Shown: positions 47,353 to 56,968, numbered from the stretch's first letter. The stretch is 64,000 nucleotides of DNA from Burkholderiaceae bacterium (GCA_023150375.1 JAKLLA010000003.1:1-64000); one strand, 5' to 3'. The notes: a model not told the origin generated them from the sequence alone. Numbers and translations: made by a program.

Positions 47353-48993
47353 CTACACCTCCTCCGCCACCATCTCGATCGCCCCGCAGGGGCACTCGGC
47401 CGCGCAGATGCCGCAGCCCTTGCAGTAGTCGAGGTTGATCGCGAAGCGCTGGCCCGGGCCGAGCTTGATCACCGCGTTGTCCGGGCACACGCCGTAGCAG
47501 TTGTCGCACTCGAAGCAGTTGCCGCAGGACAGGCAGCGGCGGGCTTCGAACAGCGCGTTGGCCTCGGTCAGGCCGCCCTGCACCTCGTCGAAGCTGCTGG
47601 TGCGCCGCGCCAGGTCGAGCTGCGGGCGCAGGGTCTTGGGGGCATCGCTGTAGTACCAGGGGTTGAGGCGCTCGAAGGTGGCCGGCGGGTGCTTGGGCGT
47701 CGCAGGCAGGGCCGTCGCGTTCAGCCACGCATGAATATGCCGGGCCGCCTTCTTGCCGTGGCCGACCGCCACCGTCACGTTGCGTGCGGCCGGCACCATG
47801 TCGCCGCCGGCGAAGATGCCGGGGTGGCCGGTCATCATCGTGGCGGGGTCGACCTGCACCACGCCGTCCTGGCACTCCAGGCCGCTCACGCCGTCGAGCA
47901 GCGAGAGGTCGACGTCCTGGCCCAGCGCCAGCACCAGCGAGTCGGCCTCCAGCGTCTCGTACTCGCCGGTGGGCTGGGGGTTGCCGTGTTCGTCCAGCGC
48001 CATCTTCTCGATGGTGAGCGCGCCATCGCTGGCCTCGTCGCCGGCCTTGCGGATGGTCGCCAGCCACTTGACCATCACGCCCTCCTGCAGCGCCTCCTCG
48101 ACCTCGAAGTGGTGCGCGGGCATCTTCTCGCGCGTGCGGCGGTAGACGATGATGGCCTCGGTGGCGCCCAGGCGCTTGGCGGTGCGCGCGACGTCGATGG
48201 CGGTGTTGCCACCGCCGTAGACCACCACGCGGCGGCCGAGCATGGGCTTGTCCTCCCCCTCCATGCTGCGCAGCAGCGAGACGGCGTCGAGGATGCGCGA
48301 GCCGTCCTTGGCGGGCAGATCGGTGCGCTTGGCGATGTGTGCGCCCACGGCCAGGAAGGCGGCGTCGTAGCCGCCCTCGCGCATCGTGCGCGCCAGGTCG
48401 TCGACCTTGGTGTTCAGCTGCAGCGTCACGCCCAGGTCGACGATGCGCTGCATCTCGGCGTCCAGCACCTCGCGCGGCAGGCGGTACTTGGGGATGCCGA
48501 AGCGCATCATGCCGCCCGCGGCGGGGCCGGCCTCGAGCACGGTCACCGCATGGCCCAGGCAGCGCAGGTGGTAGGCCGCGGCCATGCCCGAGGGGCCGGC
48601 GCCCACCACCAGCACGTGGCGGCCGGACTCGACCTCCGGCTGCTCGAAGCGCCAGCCCAGCTTCAGCGCCTCGTCGCCGAGGAAGCGCTCCACCGAGTTG
48701 ATGCCCACCGCGGCGTCGAGGCGGCCGCGGTTGCAGGCCCCTTCGCAGGAGTGGTAGCAGACCCGGCCCATGATGGCGGGAAAGGGGTTGTCGCGCACCA
48801 GATGGCGCCAGGCCGACAGGTAGTCGCCGCCTTCGGCATGGAAGAGCCAGCCCTGGATGTCCTCGCCCGCCGGGCACTGGGCGTTGCAGGGCGGCAGGTG
48901 GTCGCGGTAGACCGGCCGCAGCGTGCGCCAGCTGCCGGTCTTGTTCGCGAGGGAGGAGCCAGGGTCGAGGGTGATGGCAAAAGGCTTGTCCAT
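47353..48993 (-). CDS. GltD-like FAD oxidoreductase fused to a 2x[4Fe-4S] ferredoxin domain (2-oxoacid oxidoreductase delta subunit)
   Basis: A 546-residue protein. It opens with a GltD-type [4Fe-4S] motif (CNAQCPAGEDIQGW, then CYHSCEGACNRG), then an FAD fold (HVLVVGAGPSGMAAAYHL) and a second nucleotide-binding fold (RVVVYGGGNTAIDVARTAKRL). The C-terminal 90 residues are a ferredoxin with two clusters (CLSCGNCFECDNCYGVCP and CKGCGICAAECPCG), as in PorD. It lets electrons pass between pyruvate oxidation and NAD(P)H. The ATG at 48993 is used; a GTG at 48999 is also possible. Last gene of a four-gene minus-strand operon. Confidence 0.9.
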   Translation of the reverse strand: MDKPFAITLDPGSSLANKTGSWRTLRPVYRDHLPPCNAQCPAGEDIQGWLFHAEGGDYLSAWRHLVRDNPFPAIMGRVCYHSCEGACNRGRLDAAVGINSVERFLGDEALKLGWRFEQPEVESGRHVLVVGAGPSGMAAAYHLRCLGHAVTVLEAGPAAGGMMRFGIPKYRLPREVLDAEMQRIVDLGVTLQLNTKVDDLARTMREGGYDAAFLAVGAHIAKRTDLPAKDGSRILDAVSLLRSMEGEDKPMLGRRVVVYGGGNTAIDVARTAKRLGATEAIIVYRRTREKMPAHHFEVEEALQEGVMVKWLATIRKAGDEASDGALTIEKMALDEHGNPQPTGEYETLEADSLVLALGQDVDLSLLDGVSGLECQDGVVQVDPATMMTGHPGIFAGGDMVPAARNVTVAVGHGKKAARHIHAWLNATALPATPKHPPATFERLNPWYYSDAPKTLRPQLDLARRTSSFDEVQGGLTEANALFEARRCLSCGNCFECDNCYGVCPDNAVIKLGPGQRFAINLDYCKGCGICAAECPCGAIEMVAEEV

Positions 48994-49102
48994 GGTCACG
49001 GGTACCCCTCGTCCGATGGGTACATCGGCCGGTCCCCCAAGGGGACGCGGGCCGGCTTGGGAGCGGCCCGGCGCTCGGCCCGGCCGGTGTTCAACACAGC
49101 GT

Positions 49103-50122
49103 TCACGACGTCACCTCCTCGTCGAGCAGCTTGAAGCGGCGGATGTTGCGGTCCGCCTCGGCCTGGATGCGCGCGATCATCTCGGGATGCCCGTTGCCGC
49201 TGAACAGGTGCGCGAAGCGCTTCTGCGGCCGCAGGTACTCCTCCACCGGCACATGGCGGCGGATCTTCGTCACCGCGGTCACCTCGCCGTGCTCGGCCTC
49301 GAAGACCGGGAAGATGCCGGTCTCGCGTGCCAGCCGGGCCAGCCGGATGGTGTCCTGGCTGGCCGCGCCCCAGCCCAGCGGGCAGGGCACCAGGATGTGC
49401 AGGTAGCGCGCGCCGTGCATCGACATGGCCTTGCCGACCTTGGCCTCCAGGTCGTGCAGGTCGGCCACGGTGGCGGTGGCGACGTAGGGAATCTCGTGCG
49501 CCATCGCGATGCGCGGCAGGTTCTTGCCCTGGCCGAACTCGGCGCCCGGGTGCGCCCCCACCGCCATCGTGGTGGCGGTGCGCGCGGCCGGCGGGGTGGC
49601 GCTGCTGCGCTGCACCCCGGTGTTCATGTAGGCCTCGTTGTCGTAGCAGAGGTAGAGCACATCGTCGTTGCGCTCGAACATGCCCGACAGGCAGCCGAAG
49701 CCGATGTCGGTGGTGCCGCCGTCGCCGCCCTGGGCGATCACGCGCACGGGGCTGTGCGCCTGCCCGGCCTTGATGGCCTTGACCTTCAGCGCCGCAGCGA
49801 TGCCGCTGCCCACCGCGGCGGCGTTGCCGAACAGCGAGTGGATCCAGGGCAGCTGCCAGCTGGTTTCCGGGTAGGGCGTGGAGAACACCTCCAGGCAGCC
49901 GGTGGCGTTGGCGGCGATCAGCCGGTTGCCCGTCGCCCGCATCGCCGCATCGACCGCGTAGCGCGCGCCCAGCGCCTCGCCGCAGCCCTGGCAGGCGCGG
50001 TGGCCGGAGTTCAGCGAATTGCTGCGCTCGGCGCTGGCCTGCACGCTGCGCTGCTCGGGCGCGAGCAGGCGGTTGCCGACGGTGAACGTTCCCGTCTGGT
50101 AGAACTTGATGGGCTGGTGCAT
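49103..50122 (-). CDS. 2-oxoacid:acceptor oxidoreductase, beta (TPP-binding) subunit
   Basis: A 339-residue subunit of pyruvate/2-ketoisovalerate:ferredoxin oxidoreductase type. The cluster-binding ACQGCGEALGAR and the thiamine-diphosphate motif AQGGDGGTTDIGFG, followed by YDNEAYMNTGVQRSSATP, identify the beta chain. It works with the alpha and gamma subunits encoded upstream to decarboxylate a 2-oxoacid to the acyl-CoA and pass electrons to iron-sulfur clusters. It is 2 bases after the alpha gene and about 110 bases before the delta gene. Confidence 0.95.
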   Translation of the reverse strand: MHQPIKFYQTGTFTVGNRLLAPEQRSVQASAERSNSLNSGHRACQGCGEALGARYAVDAAMRATGNRLIAANATGCLEVFSTPYPETSWQLPWIHSLFGNAAAVGSGIAAALKVKAIKAGQAHSPVRVIAQGGDGGTTDIGFGCLSGMFERNDDVLYLCYDNEAYMNTGVQRSSATPPAARTATTMAVGAHPGAEFGQGKNLPRIAMAHEIPYVATATVADLHDLEAKVGKAMSMHGARYLHILVPCPLGWGAASQDTIRLARLARETGIFPVFEAEHGEVTAVTKIRRHVPVEEYLRPQKRFAHLFSGNGHPEMIARIQAEADRNIRRFKLLDEEVTS

Positions 50123-50124
50123 GG

Positions 50125-51378
50125 TCAGCTCACTTTCGAGGCCACGGTGCCCAGGTCGCGCAGCAGGTTCTCGGCGATCGGGCCGCTGCGGCGGGTGGCG
50201 GCCTCGCGTTCGAGCTGGCGCTGCACGATGCGCTGATCCAGGTCGAGGAAGGTCAGCGGCGCCAGACCGCCCGCCACCGCCTCGCGCAGCATGCGCGCCA
50301 GCGAGGCCTTGGTGATCGCGCGCCCGCCCAGCCCGGCCACCACGGTGTGCCCCTGCAGCGGCAGGCCCGACAGCGCGAGGCGCACATCGGTGGACACCAC
50401 GCCGCCCAGGCCGACCGAGAAGCTCTTCTCCAGCACGACCACGCGCCTGGCATGTTCCAGCGCCGCACGCACCGCCGCCAGCGGAAAGGGTCGGAAGCTG
50501 TGGATGCCCAGCACGCCGATGCGCAGGCCAGCCTCGCGCAGCTCGTCCACCGTGTCCTTGAGCGTGCCGATCACCGAGCCCAGCGCGACCACGATGGTGT
50601 CGGCATCCTGGCAGCGGTAGGCGCGCACCAGCCCGCCGGTGGTGCGGCCGAAGCGCTCGGCGAACTCGGCGGCGATCTGCGGGATGCGCTCGAGGGCCAT
50701 CAGCTGCTTGGCGTGCGCGAGGTAACGCACCTCCATGAAGGCCTCGGGGCCGACCATCGCGCCGATGGACACCGGCTCGGCCGGGTCGAGCACCTGGCGC
50801 GGCTCGTAGGGCGGCAGGAAGGCGTCCACCTCGACCTGGCTGGGCAGGTCGACCTGCTCCACCGCGTGGGTGAGGATGAAGCCGTCCATGCAGACCATCA
50901 CCGGCATCGAGAGCTCCTCGGCCAGCTTGAAGGCCTGGATGTGCAGGTCCGCCGCCTCCTGGTTGTGCGCCGCGAAGAGCTGGATCCAGCCGCAGTCGCG
51001 CTGGCTCATGCTGTCGCTGTGGTCGTTCCAGATGTTGATCGGCGCGCCGATCGCGCGGTTGGCCACCGTCATCACGATCGGCAGGCCCAGGCCGCTGGCG
51101 TTGTAGACCGCCTCGGCCATGAACAGCAGGCCCTGGCTGGCGGTGGCGGTGTAGCTGCGCGCGCCGGCCGCACTGGCCCCGATGGCCACGCTCATCGCGG
51201 CGAACTCGCTCTCCACGTTGACGAACTCGCAGGGCGCCAGCGCGCCGCTCTTCACCCGTTCGCCCAGGCCCTCGACGATGTGCGTCTGCGGCGAGATCGG
51301 GTAGGCGCAGATCACCTCCGGGCGGCTCAGCGCCACCGCCTGGGCCACGGCCTGCGAACCTTCAATCTGTCTGAGCAT
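50125..51378 (-). CDS. 2-oxoacid:acceptor oxidoreductase, alpha subunit
   Basis: A 417-residue alpha subunit. GSQAVAQAVALSRPEVICAYPISPQTHIVEGLGE near the N-terminus is the pyrimidine-binding domain of pyruvate:ferredoxin oxidoreductases, followed by VESEFAAMSVAIGASAAGARSYTATASQGLLFM. The C-terminal transketolase-like part includes IGVLGIHSFRPFP. The ATG at 51378 fits the family start and overlaps the gamma gene by 17 bases, so translation is coupled. The substrate could be pyruvate or a branched-chain oxoacid. Confidence 0.95.
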   Translation of the reverse strand: MLRQIEGSQAVAQAVALSRPEVICAYPISPQTHIVEGLGERVKSGALAPCEFVNVESEFAAMSVAIGASAAGARSYTATASQGLLFMAEAVYNASGLGLPIVMTVANRAIGAPINIWNDHSDSMSQRDCGWIQLFAAHNQEAADLHIQAFKLAEELSMPVMVCMDGFILTHAVEQVDLPSQVEVDAFLPPYEPRQVLDPAEPVSIGAMVGPEAFMEVRYLAHAKQLMALERIPQIAAEFAERFGRTTGGLVRAYRCQDADTIVVALGSVIGTLKDTVDELREAGLRIGVLGIHSFRPFPLAAVRAALEHARRVVVLEKSFSVGLGGVVSTDVRLALSGLPLQGHTVVAGLGGRAITKASLARMLREAVAGGLAPLTFLDLDQRIVQRQLEREAATRRSGPIAENLLRDLGTVASKVS

Positions 51379-51952
51379 GGGCCAGCTCCTCGATTTCCCG
51401 CTGCACGTAGTCGTAGGCCTCGCGGGCGGCGGCCAGGTTGGCCTCGGCGACGGGGCCGCGGAAGCGCTCGCCGATCGCATGCGCCACCGCCTCCAGCGAC
51501 ACCAGGGTCGACAGCGCGGCAAAGCCGCCGAGCAGGGCCACGTTGGGCAGCGGCCGGCCCAGGTGGCGCAGCGCGATCTCGCTGGCCGGCACGGTGGTCA
51601 GGCGCTCGCGGCGGAAGCGCCGCACCACCTCGCCCAGGCCCAGGGCGTCGAAGCTGCGCCGGCTGTTGATCAGCACCCAGCCGTCGGGCTGCAGGCCCTG
51701 GAAGACGTCCACCTGATGGAGCAGCGTGGGGTCCTGCACGATCAGCACGTCGGGCGCCATGATGGGCTCGCGCAGACGGATCTCCCGGTCGTCGATGCGG
51801 CAGAAGGCCACCACCGGCGCGCCGGTGCGCTCCGAGCCGAAGCTGGGAAAGGCCTGCGCGTGGCGGCCTTGCTCGAAGGCGGCGACCGACAGCAGTTCGG
51901 CGGCCGTGACCACCCCCTGCCCGCCGCGCCCATGGATCCGGATCTGCAGCAT
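51362..51952 (-). CDS. 2-oxoacid:acceptor oxidoreductase, gamma subunit
   Basis: A 196-residue gamma subunit. The start LQIRIHGRGGQGVVTAAELLSVAAF is the family hallmark, with FGSERTGAPVVAFCRI and the middle GWVLINSRRS. It is the first gene of the gamma-alpha-beta-delta operon, in the order known from archaeal and thermophilic Por enzymes. The 184 bases upstream, shared with the divergent epimerase gene, hold no clear promoter. Confidence 0.95.
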   Translation of the reverse strand: MLQIRIHGRGGQGVVTAAELLSVAAFEQGRHAQAFPSFGSERTGAPVVAFCRIDDREIRLREPIMAPDVLIVQDPTLLHQVDVFQGLQPDGWVLINSRRSFDALGLGEVVRRFRRERLTTVPASEIALRHLGRPLPNVALLGGFAALSTLVSLEAVAHAIGERFRGPVAEANLAAAREAYDYVQREIEELAHAQTD

Positions 51953-52136
51953 CGCCGCCTGCTCCTCGTCGTTCGTCTGCTCGGAAACGACGATTCTTCG
52001 GCCGCACCGGTGCCCGCGACTTGCGCCGCGTCAAGCTGCGCCGCCGTGCCGCCGCAGCGGCCGATGGGCGCACCGCTGCCACGGCATCACCGTCGGCGCA
52101 TCATCGGGGCGTCGCCCACCTGCCCTTGCGTCCACC

Positions 52137-53036
52137 ATGCATCTGCTTCTCACCGGCGCCACCGGCACCCTCGGCCGCCCGCTGTGCGCCGACCTGCTGC
52201 GCAGCGGCCACCAGCTCACCGTGCTCAGCCGCCAGGCGCCCGAGCGCGTGCGCGCCCTGTGCGGCGCGGCGGTGGAGGTCTGGTCGGACCTGGCCGCCTG
52301 GACGCCGCAGCGCCACTTCGACGCCGTGATCAACCTGGCCGGCGAGCCCATCGCCGATGCGCGCTGGACCGCCGCGCGCAAGGCCCGGCTGCGCGACAGC
52401 CGCATCGCGCTGACCGAGCAGCTGCTGCAGCGCATCGCCGCGGCCGAGCGTCGCCCCGCCGTGCTGCTCAGCGGCTCGGCGGTGGGCTGGTACGGCGACG
52501 GCGGCGAGCGGGTCTTCACCGAAGCCGCCCCGGCGGCGCAGGACTTCGCCGCCCGGCTCTGCGCCGACTGGGAAGCCGCCGCCCGCCCCGCCGAGGCGCT
52601 GGGCGTGCGGCTGTGCACGCTGCGCACCGGGCTGGTGCTGGCGCGCCGCGGCGGGCTGCTGGCGCGCATGCGGCTGCCCTTCTCGCTCGGACTGGGCGCC
52701 CGCCTGGGCGACGGCCGGCAGTGGATGAGCTGGATCCACGAGGACGACTGGCGCGAGCTGACGCTCTGGCTGCTCGCCCATCCACAGGCACGCGGCCCCT
52801 TCAACCTCACCGCGCCGCAGCCGGTGACGAATGCCGAGTTCACCGCCGCGCTGGCCGCTGCGCTGCATCGCCCGGCCCTGCTGGCCGCGCCGTCCTGGGC
52901 GCTGAAGCTGGCCGCCGGCGAGATGGCGCCGCTCCTGCTGGGCGGCCAGCGCGTGCTGCCCGAACACGCCGCGGCGCTGGGCTTTCACTTCCGCCACCCG
53001 AGCCTGGCCGGCGCGCTGCGCGACCTGCTCGGCTGA
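52137..53036 (+). CDS. TIGR01777-type NAD-dependent epimerase/dehydratase (YfcH-like)
   Basis: A 299-residue extended short-chain dehydrogenase. The nucleotide-binding loop is LLTGATGTLGRPLCADLL, and VINLAGEPIADARWTAARKARLRDSRIALT is the TIGR01777 signature. GSAVGWYGDGG carries the catalytic-site tyrosine region, and the C-terminal DUF1731 part ends FHFRHPSLAGALRDLL. The substrate is unknown in this family. The ATG at 52137 starts exactly at the Rossmann fold. Confidence 0.9.
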   Translation: MHLLLTGATGTLGRPLCADLLRSGHQLTVLSRQAPERVRALCGAAVEVWSDLAAWTPQRHFDAVINLAGEPIADARWTAARKARLRDSRIALTEQLLQRIAAAERRPAVLLSGSAVGWYGDGGERVFTEAAPAAQDFAARLCADWEAAARPAEALGVRLCTLRTGLVLARRGGLLARMRLPFSLGLGARLGDGRQWMSWIHEDDWRELTLWLLAHPQARGPFNLTAPQPVTNAEFTAALAAALHRPALLAAPSWALKLAAGEMAPLLLGGQRVLPEHAAALGFHFRHPSLAGALRDLLG

Positions 53037-53097
53037 GAGCCCGCCACACCGGGGGAGGGCCGCCGCTCACCGCCTCGGCGCGGCCTCGACCACTGCC

Positions 53098-54468
53098 TCA
53101 GCGCCGCCCCAGCGCGGCGTCCAGCGCCGCCTCCACCGCCGCTGCGGCACCGAGCAGCCGCGCATCGCGCCCGCCCGGCGCGGTGAGCATCAGCCCCACC
53201 GGCGCCTCGCCCGGGGCATGGCAGGGCAGGCTGATCGCGCAGCCGTCCAGGTAGTTGGCCACGAAGGTGTTGCGCAGCAGCAGGCCGTTGGCGCGGAAGA
53301 AGGCGGCCTCGTCGGCTTCGAGCGCGGCGATCCCGGGCGCCAGGATGGGCACCGTCGGGCTGACGAGGGCGTCGAAGCCGGCCAGCGCCTGCTGCGTGCG
53401 CCCGATCCAGTCGCGCCGCCGGTCGTGCAAGGCGATGTACTGCGCCGCCGTCACCGCTTCGCCCAGCGCGATGCGCTGCGCCACGCGGGGGTCGAAGCGC
53501 TGGCGCTCGGCCGCGAAATACGCGCTGTGCACCGCGAAGGCCTCCACCGCCGAGAAGCCGCCGGGGGCGTTGAGGGTGGCGATCTCGCCCAGCTCGTGCA
53601 GGGGCCGCTCGACGATGCGCGCGCCCGCGGCGGACAGCGTGGTCAGGGCCCGTTCGAAGGCCCGGGCCACCTCGGGCTCCATCGCATCGAGCATCAGCGT
53701 GCCGGGCAGGGCCAGGCGCAGGCCGTCGAGCGGGCGCGGCTCGACCGCCAGCGGCGCATCGGCGATTTCCCCGTCCACGGTGATGCAGTCGGCCACGCAG
53801 CGGGTCATCGCGCAGACCGTGTCGAGCGTGCGCGAGAGCTCGAAGGCGCCCGTGCGCGGCGTGCGGGCCTGCGTGCTCTTGAAGCCCACCAGCCCGCACA
53901 GCGCGGCCGGGATGCGGATCGAGCCACCGGTGTCCGAGCCCAGCGCCGCCACCGCGATGCCCAGCGCCACCGACACCGCCGCCCCCGACGACGAGCCGCC
54001 CGGAATGCGCGGGGCGACTCCGGGCTGCCCGGCGCCCGGCCAGGCCGGGTTGGCCGGCGTACCGAAGTGCGGGTTGAGGCCCACGCCGGAGAAGGCGAAC
54101 TCGGTCATCTGGGTGCGCCCGACGATGGCCGCGCCGGCCGCGCGCAGACGCGCCACCGCGGGCGCATCGGCCGCCGCGGGCGGCGCGTCGGCGCGCAGGC
54201 GCGAGCCCGCCCGGGTGGTCTGGCCGGCCTGGTCGAACAGGTCCTTCACCGTCACCGGCAGGCCGCAGAGCGGTCCGCGCGGCAGGCCGGCGCGCTGCAG
54301 CGCATCGGCATGCCGGGCCGCCGCGCGGGCGGCCGCATCGCTGCGGGCGATGAAGACGGCGGCGGCGGCCGGGGCATCGGCGCGCGCCAGCACCTGGTCG
54401 AGCAGGTCTTCGTGCGAGAACAGGCCGGCATCGAGCCGGGCACGCAGGGTGGCGAGGTCGGGCAGCAT
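53098..54468 (-). CDS. amidase-signature hydrolase
   Basis: A 456-residue amidase-signature enzyme. The catalytic triad is visible: lysine in GLPVTVKDLFDQ, cis-serine in PRIPGGSSSGAAVSVA, and nucleophilic serine in GSDTGGSIRIPAALCG. It would hydrolyse a carboxamide such as an aryl- or alkyl-amide, or act in a GatA-like or allophanate-hydrolase-like role; the absence of gatB/gatC neighbours argues against tRNA amidation. It is convergent with the epimerase and divergent from the DUF3617 gene. Confidence 0.9.
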   Translation of the reverse strand: MLPDLATLRARLDAGLFSHEDLLDQVLARADAPAAAAVFIARSDAAARAAARHADALQRAGLPRGPLCGLPVTVKDLFDQAGQTTRAGSRLRADAPPAAADAPAVARLRAAGAAIVGRTQMTEFAFSGVGLNPHFGTPANPAWPGAGQPGVAPRIPGGSSSGAAVSVALGIAVAALGSDTGGSIRIPAALCGLVGFKSTQARTPRTGAFELSRTLDTVCAMTRCVADCITVDGEIADAPLAVEPRPLDGLRLALPGTLMLDAMEPEVARAFERALTTLSAAGARIVERPLHELGEIATLNAPGGFSAVEAFAVHSAYFAAERQRFDPRVAQRIALGEAVTAAQYIALHDRRRDWIGRTQQALAGFDALVSPTVPILAPGIAALEADEAAFFRANGLLLRNTFVANYLDGCAISLPCHAPGEAPVGLMLTAPGGRDARLLGAAAAVEAALDAALGRR

Positions 54469-54623
54469 GGTCGACAGCGGCGCGGGCGCCGCCAGAGGGT
54501 GCGCAAGATCCAGCCATCATAGGCAGGCCCGCTCGCCGGGCCGCAGCGCTACGATCGGCGCCATTGCCGGCCGGTCGGCCGCCCTGCGGCAGGCCTGGCG
54601 CCGGTGCCCCTGGAGGACCGCCC

Positions 54624-55220
54624 ATGTTCCCGACCTTCCCCCTTCCCCACGGCCCGCGTGGCCGTCGCCTGCTCCCCGCGCTGGCCCTGCCCCTGCTGGC
54701 GGCGGCCTCGACCGCCGTGGCGCAGACCCCGCGCATGAAGCCCGGGCTGTGGGAGATCCGCAGCCAGATGCAGGGCGGCAGCGGCGCGATGAGCGCACAG
54801 ATGGCGCAGCAGATGGCCGAGGCGCAGCGCCAGCTGCAGGCCCTGCCGCCCGAGCAGCGCCGCCAGATGGAGGAGATGATGAAGGCGCAGGGCCTGGGCG
54901 GGCTGTCCGTCGGGCCGCAGGGGACCTCGCTGCGCATCTGCGTCACCCCCGAGCAGGCCGCGCGCGACGAGCTGCCCCAGGCCGAGCCGGGCTGCACCCA
55001 GGAGGTGCAGCGCCGCGGCAAGGTCTGGCACTACCGCTTCTCCTGCCAGGGCAACCCGCCGATGAGCGGCGAAGGCGAGTACACACTCACCAGCGCCACC
55101 GCCGCGAGCGGTCAGATGCGCCTGCGCAGCGTGGTCGACGGCCAGCCGCAGACGATGAACGTGGCCACCACCTCGACCTGGCTGGGCGCCGACTGCGGCG
55201 CTGTGAAGCCGCGTCCCTGA
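54624..55220 (+). CDS. DUF3617 family exported protein
   Basis: A 198-residue protein with a signal peptide (basic HGPRGRRLL, then a hydrophobic stretch, cleavage near STAVAQ). The DUF3617 core starts MKPGLWEIRSQMQGG, followed by a Gln/Met/Arg-rich helical insertion (about 50-80), and carries four cysteines (CVTPEQA, EPGCTQEV, FSCQGNPPMSGEGEY, GADCG) that may form disulfides in the periplasm. Function unknown. The ATG at 54624 places the signal peptide correctly. Confidence 0.82.
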   Translation: MFPTFPLPHGPRGRRLLPALALPLLAAASTAVAQTPRMKPGLWEIRSQMQGGSGAMSAQMAQQMAEAQRQLQALPPEQRRQMEEMMKAQGLGGLSVGPQGTSLRICVTPEQAARDELPQAEPGCTQEVQRRGKVWHYRFSCQGNPPMSGEGEYTLTSATAASGQMRLRSVVDGQPQTMNVATTSTWLGADCGAVKPRP

Positions 55221-55249
55221 CCCCGCCGCCAGCCCGATCTGCCCTGGCC

Positions 55250-56932
55250 ATGACGCCGCTCGCCGCGCATCGCGCCCGGGTCGAGGCGCTGGCCCGCCAG
55301 CTGGAGGCGGCCGGCGGCGCCCCGGTGCGCCGGGTCGACACCCACATCTCCAGCCTGCTGCTGGCCGGCGCCGACGCCTGGAAGCTGAAGAAGCCGCTGG
55401 CACTGGGCTTCCTGGACTTCCGCCGCCGCGCCGCGCGCCGCCACTTCTGCGAGGAGGAGCTGCGCCTGAACCGCCGCACCGCGCCGGACTTCTACCTCGG
55501 CGTGCACCCGCTGCGGGGCCCCGCCGACGCGCCGCGCATCGGCGCCGCGCTGGCCCCGGGCGAGCCGGCCCCGCCCGGCACGCTGGACTGGGTGCTGCAC
55601 ATGCGGCGCTTCGACGACGCGCAGCTGCTGTCCCGGCTGGCCGCGCAGGGCCGGCTCGACGTGGCGATGGTCGAGCGGCTGGCCGATCGGCTGCTCGCCT
55701 TTCATGCCGGGCTGCCGCCGGCCGACCCACAGGCGCCCGACGCCCCCGGCCAGCCCGCGGTGATGCTGCGCTGGGTGCGCGACAACCTGGCCGCGCTGGA
55801 GCGACTCGCCCCCGGGCCGGCCGAGCAGGCCCGCATCGCCGCACTGGCCGGCTGGAGCGACGCGCGCGCCGCCGAGCTGGCCCCGCGGCTGGCACGCCGC
55901 CACGCCGAGGGCCGGGTACGCGAGTGCCACGGCGATGCCCACCTGGGCAACTGGGTGGCCCTGGACGGCATGCCGATGGCCTTCGACGCCCTCGAGTTCG
56001 AGCCCGAGCTGCGCTGGATCGACGTCGCCGCCGAGCTGGCCTTTCCCTGGATGGACCTGCTGGCGCACGGCTGCCCCGCGCTGGCGCACCGCCTGCTGGC
56101 CCGCTGGCTGGAGCGCAGCGGCGACTTCGATGCCCTGGGCCTGCTGCGCTGGCAGGCGGTCTACCGGGCGCTGGTGCGCGTCAAGGTGAGCTGGATCCAT
56201 GCCGCCGAGCCCGGCATCGCGGCGGCCGACCAGGCCGCGGCGCGATCCACGGCCGCCCGCGACCTGGCGCTGGCCGAGGCGCTGGCCGCAGCGCCCGAGC
56301 CGCGGCTGGTCGTCACCTGGGGCCTGTCGGGCAGCGGCAAGAGCACGGTCGCGGGCCAGCTCGCCGAGGCGCTGGGCGCGCTGTGGCTGCGCTCGGACGT
56401 GGAGCGCAAGCGCCTGTACGGACTGGCGCCCACCGACCGGCCCGGCGACGGCCCCGGCCAGCTGCCCGCCGCCACGCTCTACGGCCGCGCGGCCACCGAG
56501 CGCACCTACGCCCACCTGCAGGCCACCGCCGCCCAGGCCCTGGCCGATGGCTGGAGCGTGGTGGTCGATGCGGCCTGCCTGCGCGCGGCCGAACGCCGCG
56601 CGCTGCTGTCCCTGGCCGTCCGGGCCGGCGTGCGCGGCCACCTGCTCGAATGCCGGGCACCGGAGCCGGTGCTGCGGGCGCGCATCGCCCGCCGTGAGGC
56701 CGAGGGCCGCGACGCCTCCGACGCAGGGACGGCCGTGCTGGACTTCCAGCTTCAGGTGGCCGAGCCCTTCGACCCCGCCGAATCGGCCGGACTGCCGGGC
56801 TGCCGGGCCGAGGTCCTGCACACCGACGCCTCCCGCACCGACATCACCCGCCGCTGCGCCGCCTGGGTGGGCGCGCTGGATGGGCAGGGCGCTGGGGCCG
56901 ATCCGGCGGCCGCATCGAATGCGACTTCCTGA
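55250..56932 (+). CDS. aminoglycoside-phosphotransferase-like kinase fused to a P-loop kinase
   Basis: A 560-residue two-domain protein. The N-terminal part (to about residue 330) is a protein-kinase-like APH fold with the catalytic loop ECHGDAHLGNWV and the metal-binding FDALEFEPELRWIDV. The C-terminal part has a P-loop (VTWGLSGSGKSTVAGQL at about 359-375) and resembles small-molecule kinases such as gluconate kinase or zeta-toxin-like folds. This fusion is known in many proteobacteria and is usually called an AAA or bifunctional aminoglycoside phosphotransferase/ATP-binding protein. The substrate is unknown. It follows DUF3617 by 29 bases. Confidence 0.88.
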   Translation: MTPLAAHRARVEALARQLEAAGGAPVRRVDTHISSLLLAGADAWKLKKPLALGFLDFRRRAARRHFCEEELRLNRRTAPDFYLGVHPLRGPADAPRIGAALAPGEPAPPGTLDWVLHMRRFDDAQLLSRLAAQGRLDVAMVERLADRLLAFHAGLPPADPQAPDAPGQPAVMLRWVRDNLAALERLAPGPAEQARIAALAGWSDARAAELAPRLARRHAEGRVRECHGDAHLGNWVALDGMPMAFDALEFEPELRWIDVAAELAFPWMDLLAHGCPALAHRLLARWLERSGDFDALGLLRWQAVYRALVRVKVSWIHAAEPGIAAADQAAARSTAARDLALAEALAAAPEPRLVVTWGLSGSGKSTVAGQLAEALGALWLRSDVERKRLYGLAPTDRPGDGPGQLPAATLYGRAATERTYAHLQATAAQALADGWSVVVDAACLRAAERRALLSLAVRAGVRGHLLECRAPEPVLRARIARREAEGRDASDAGTAVLDFQLQVAEPFDPAESAGLPGCRAEVLHTDASRTDITRRCAAWVGALDGQGAGADPAAASNATS

Positions 56933-56968
56933 ACGGCAGTTGGAAAACAGAGGCGTTCGATGACCGCC

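Noticed and set aside
53098-54468. The amidase as GatA of the tRNA amidotransferase
   Set aside because: No gatB or gatC alongside, and the sequence around the substrate pocket is not GatA-like.
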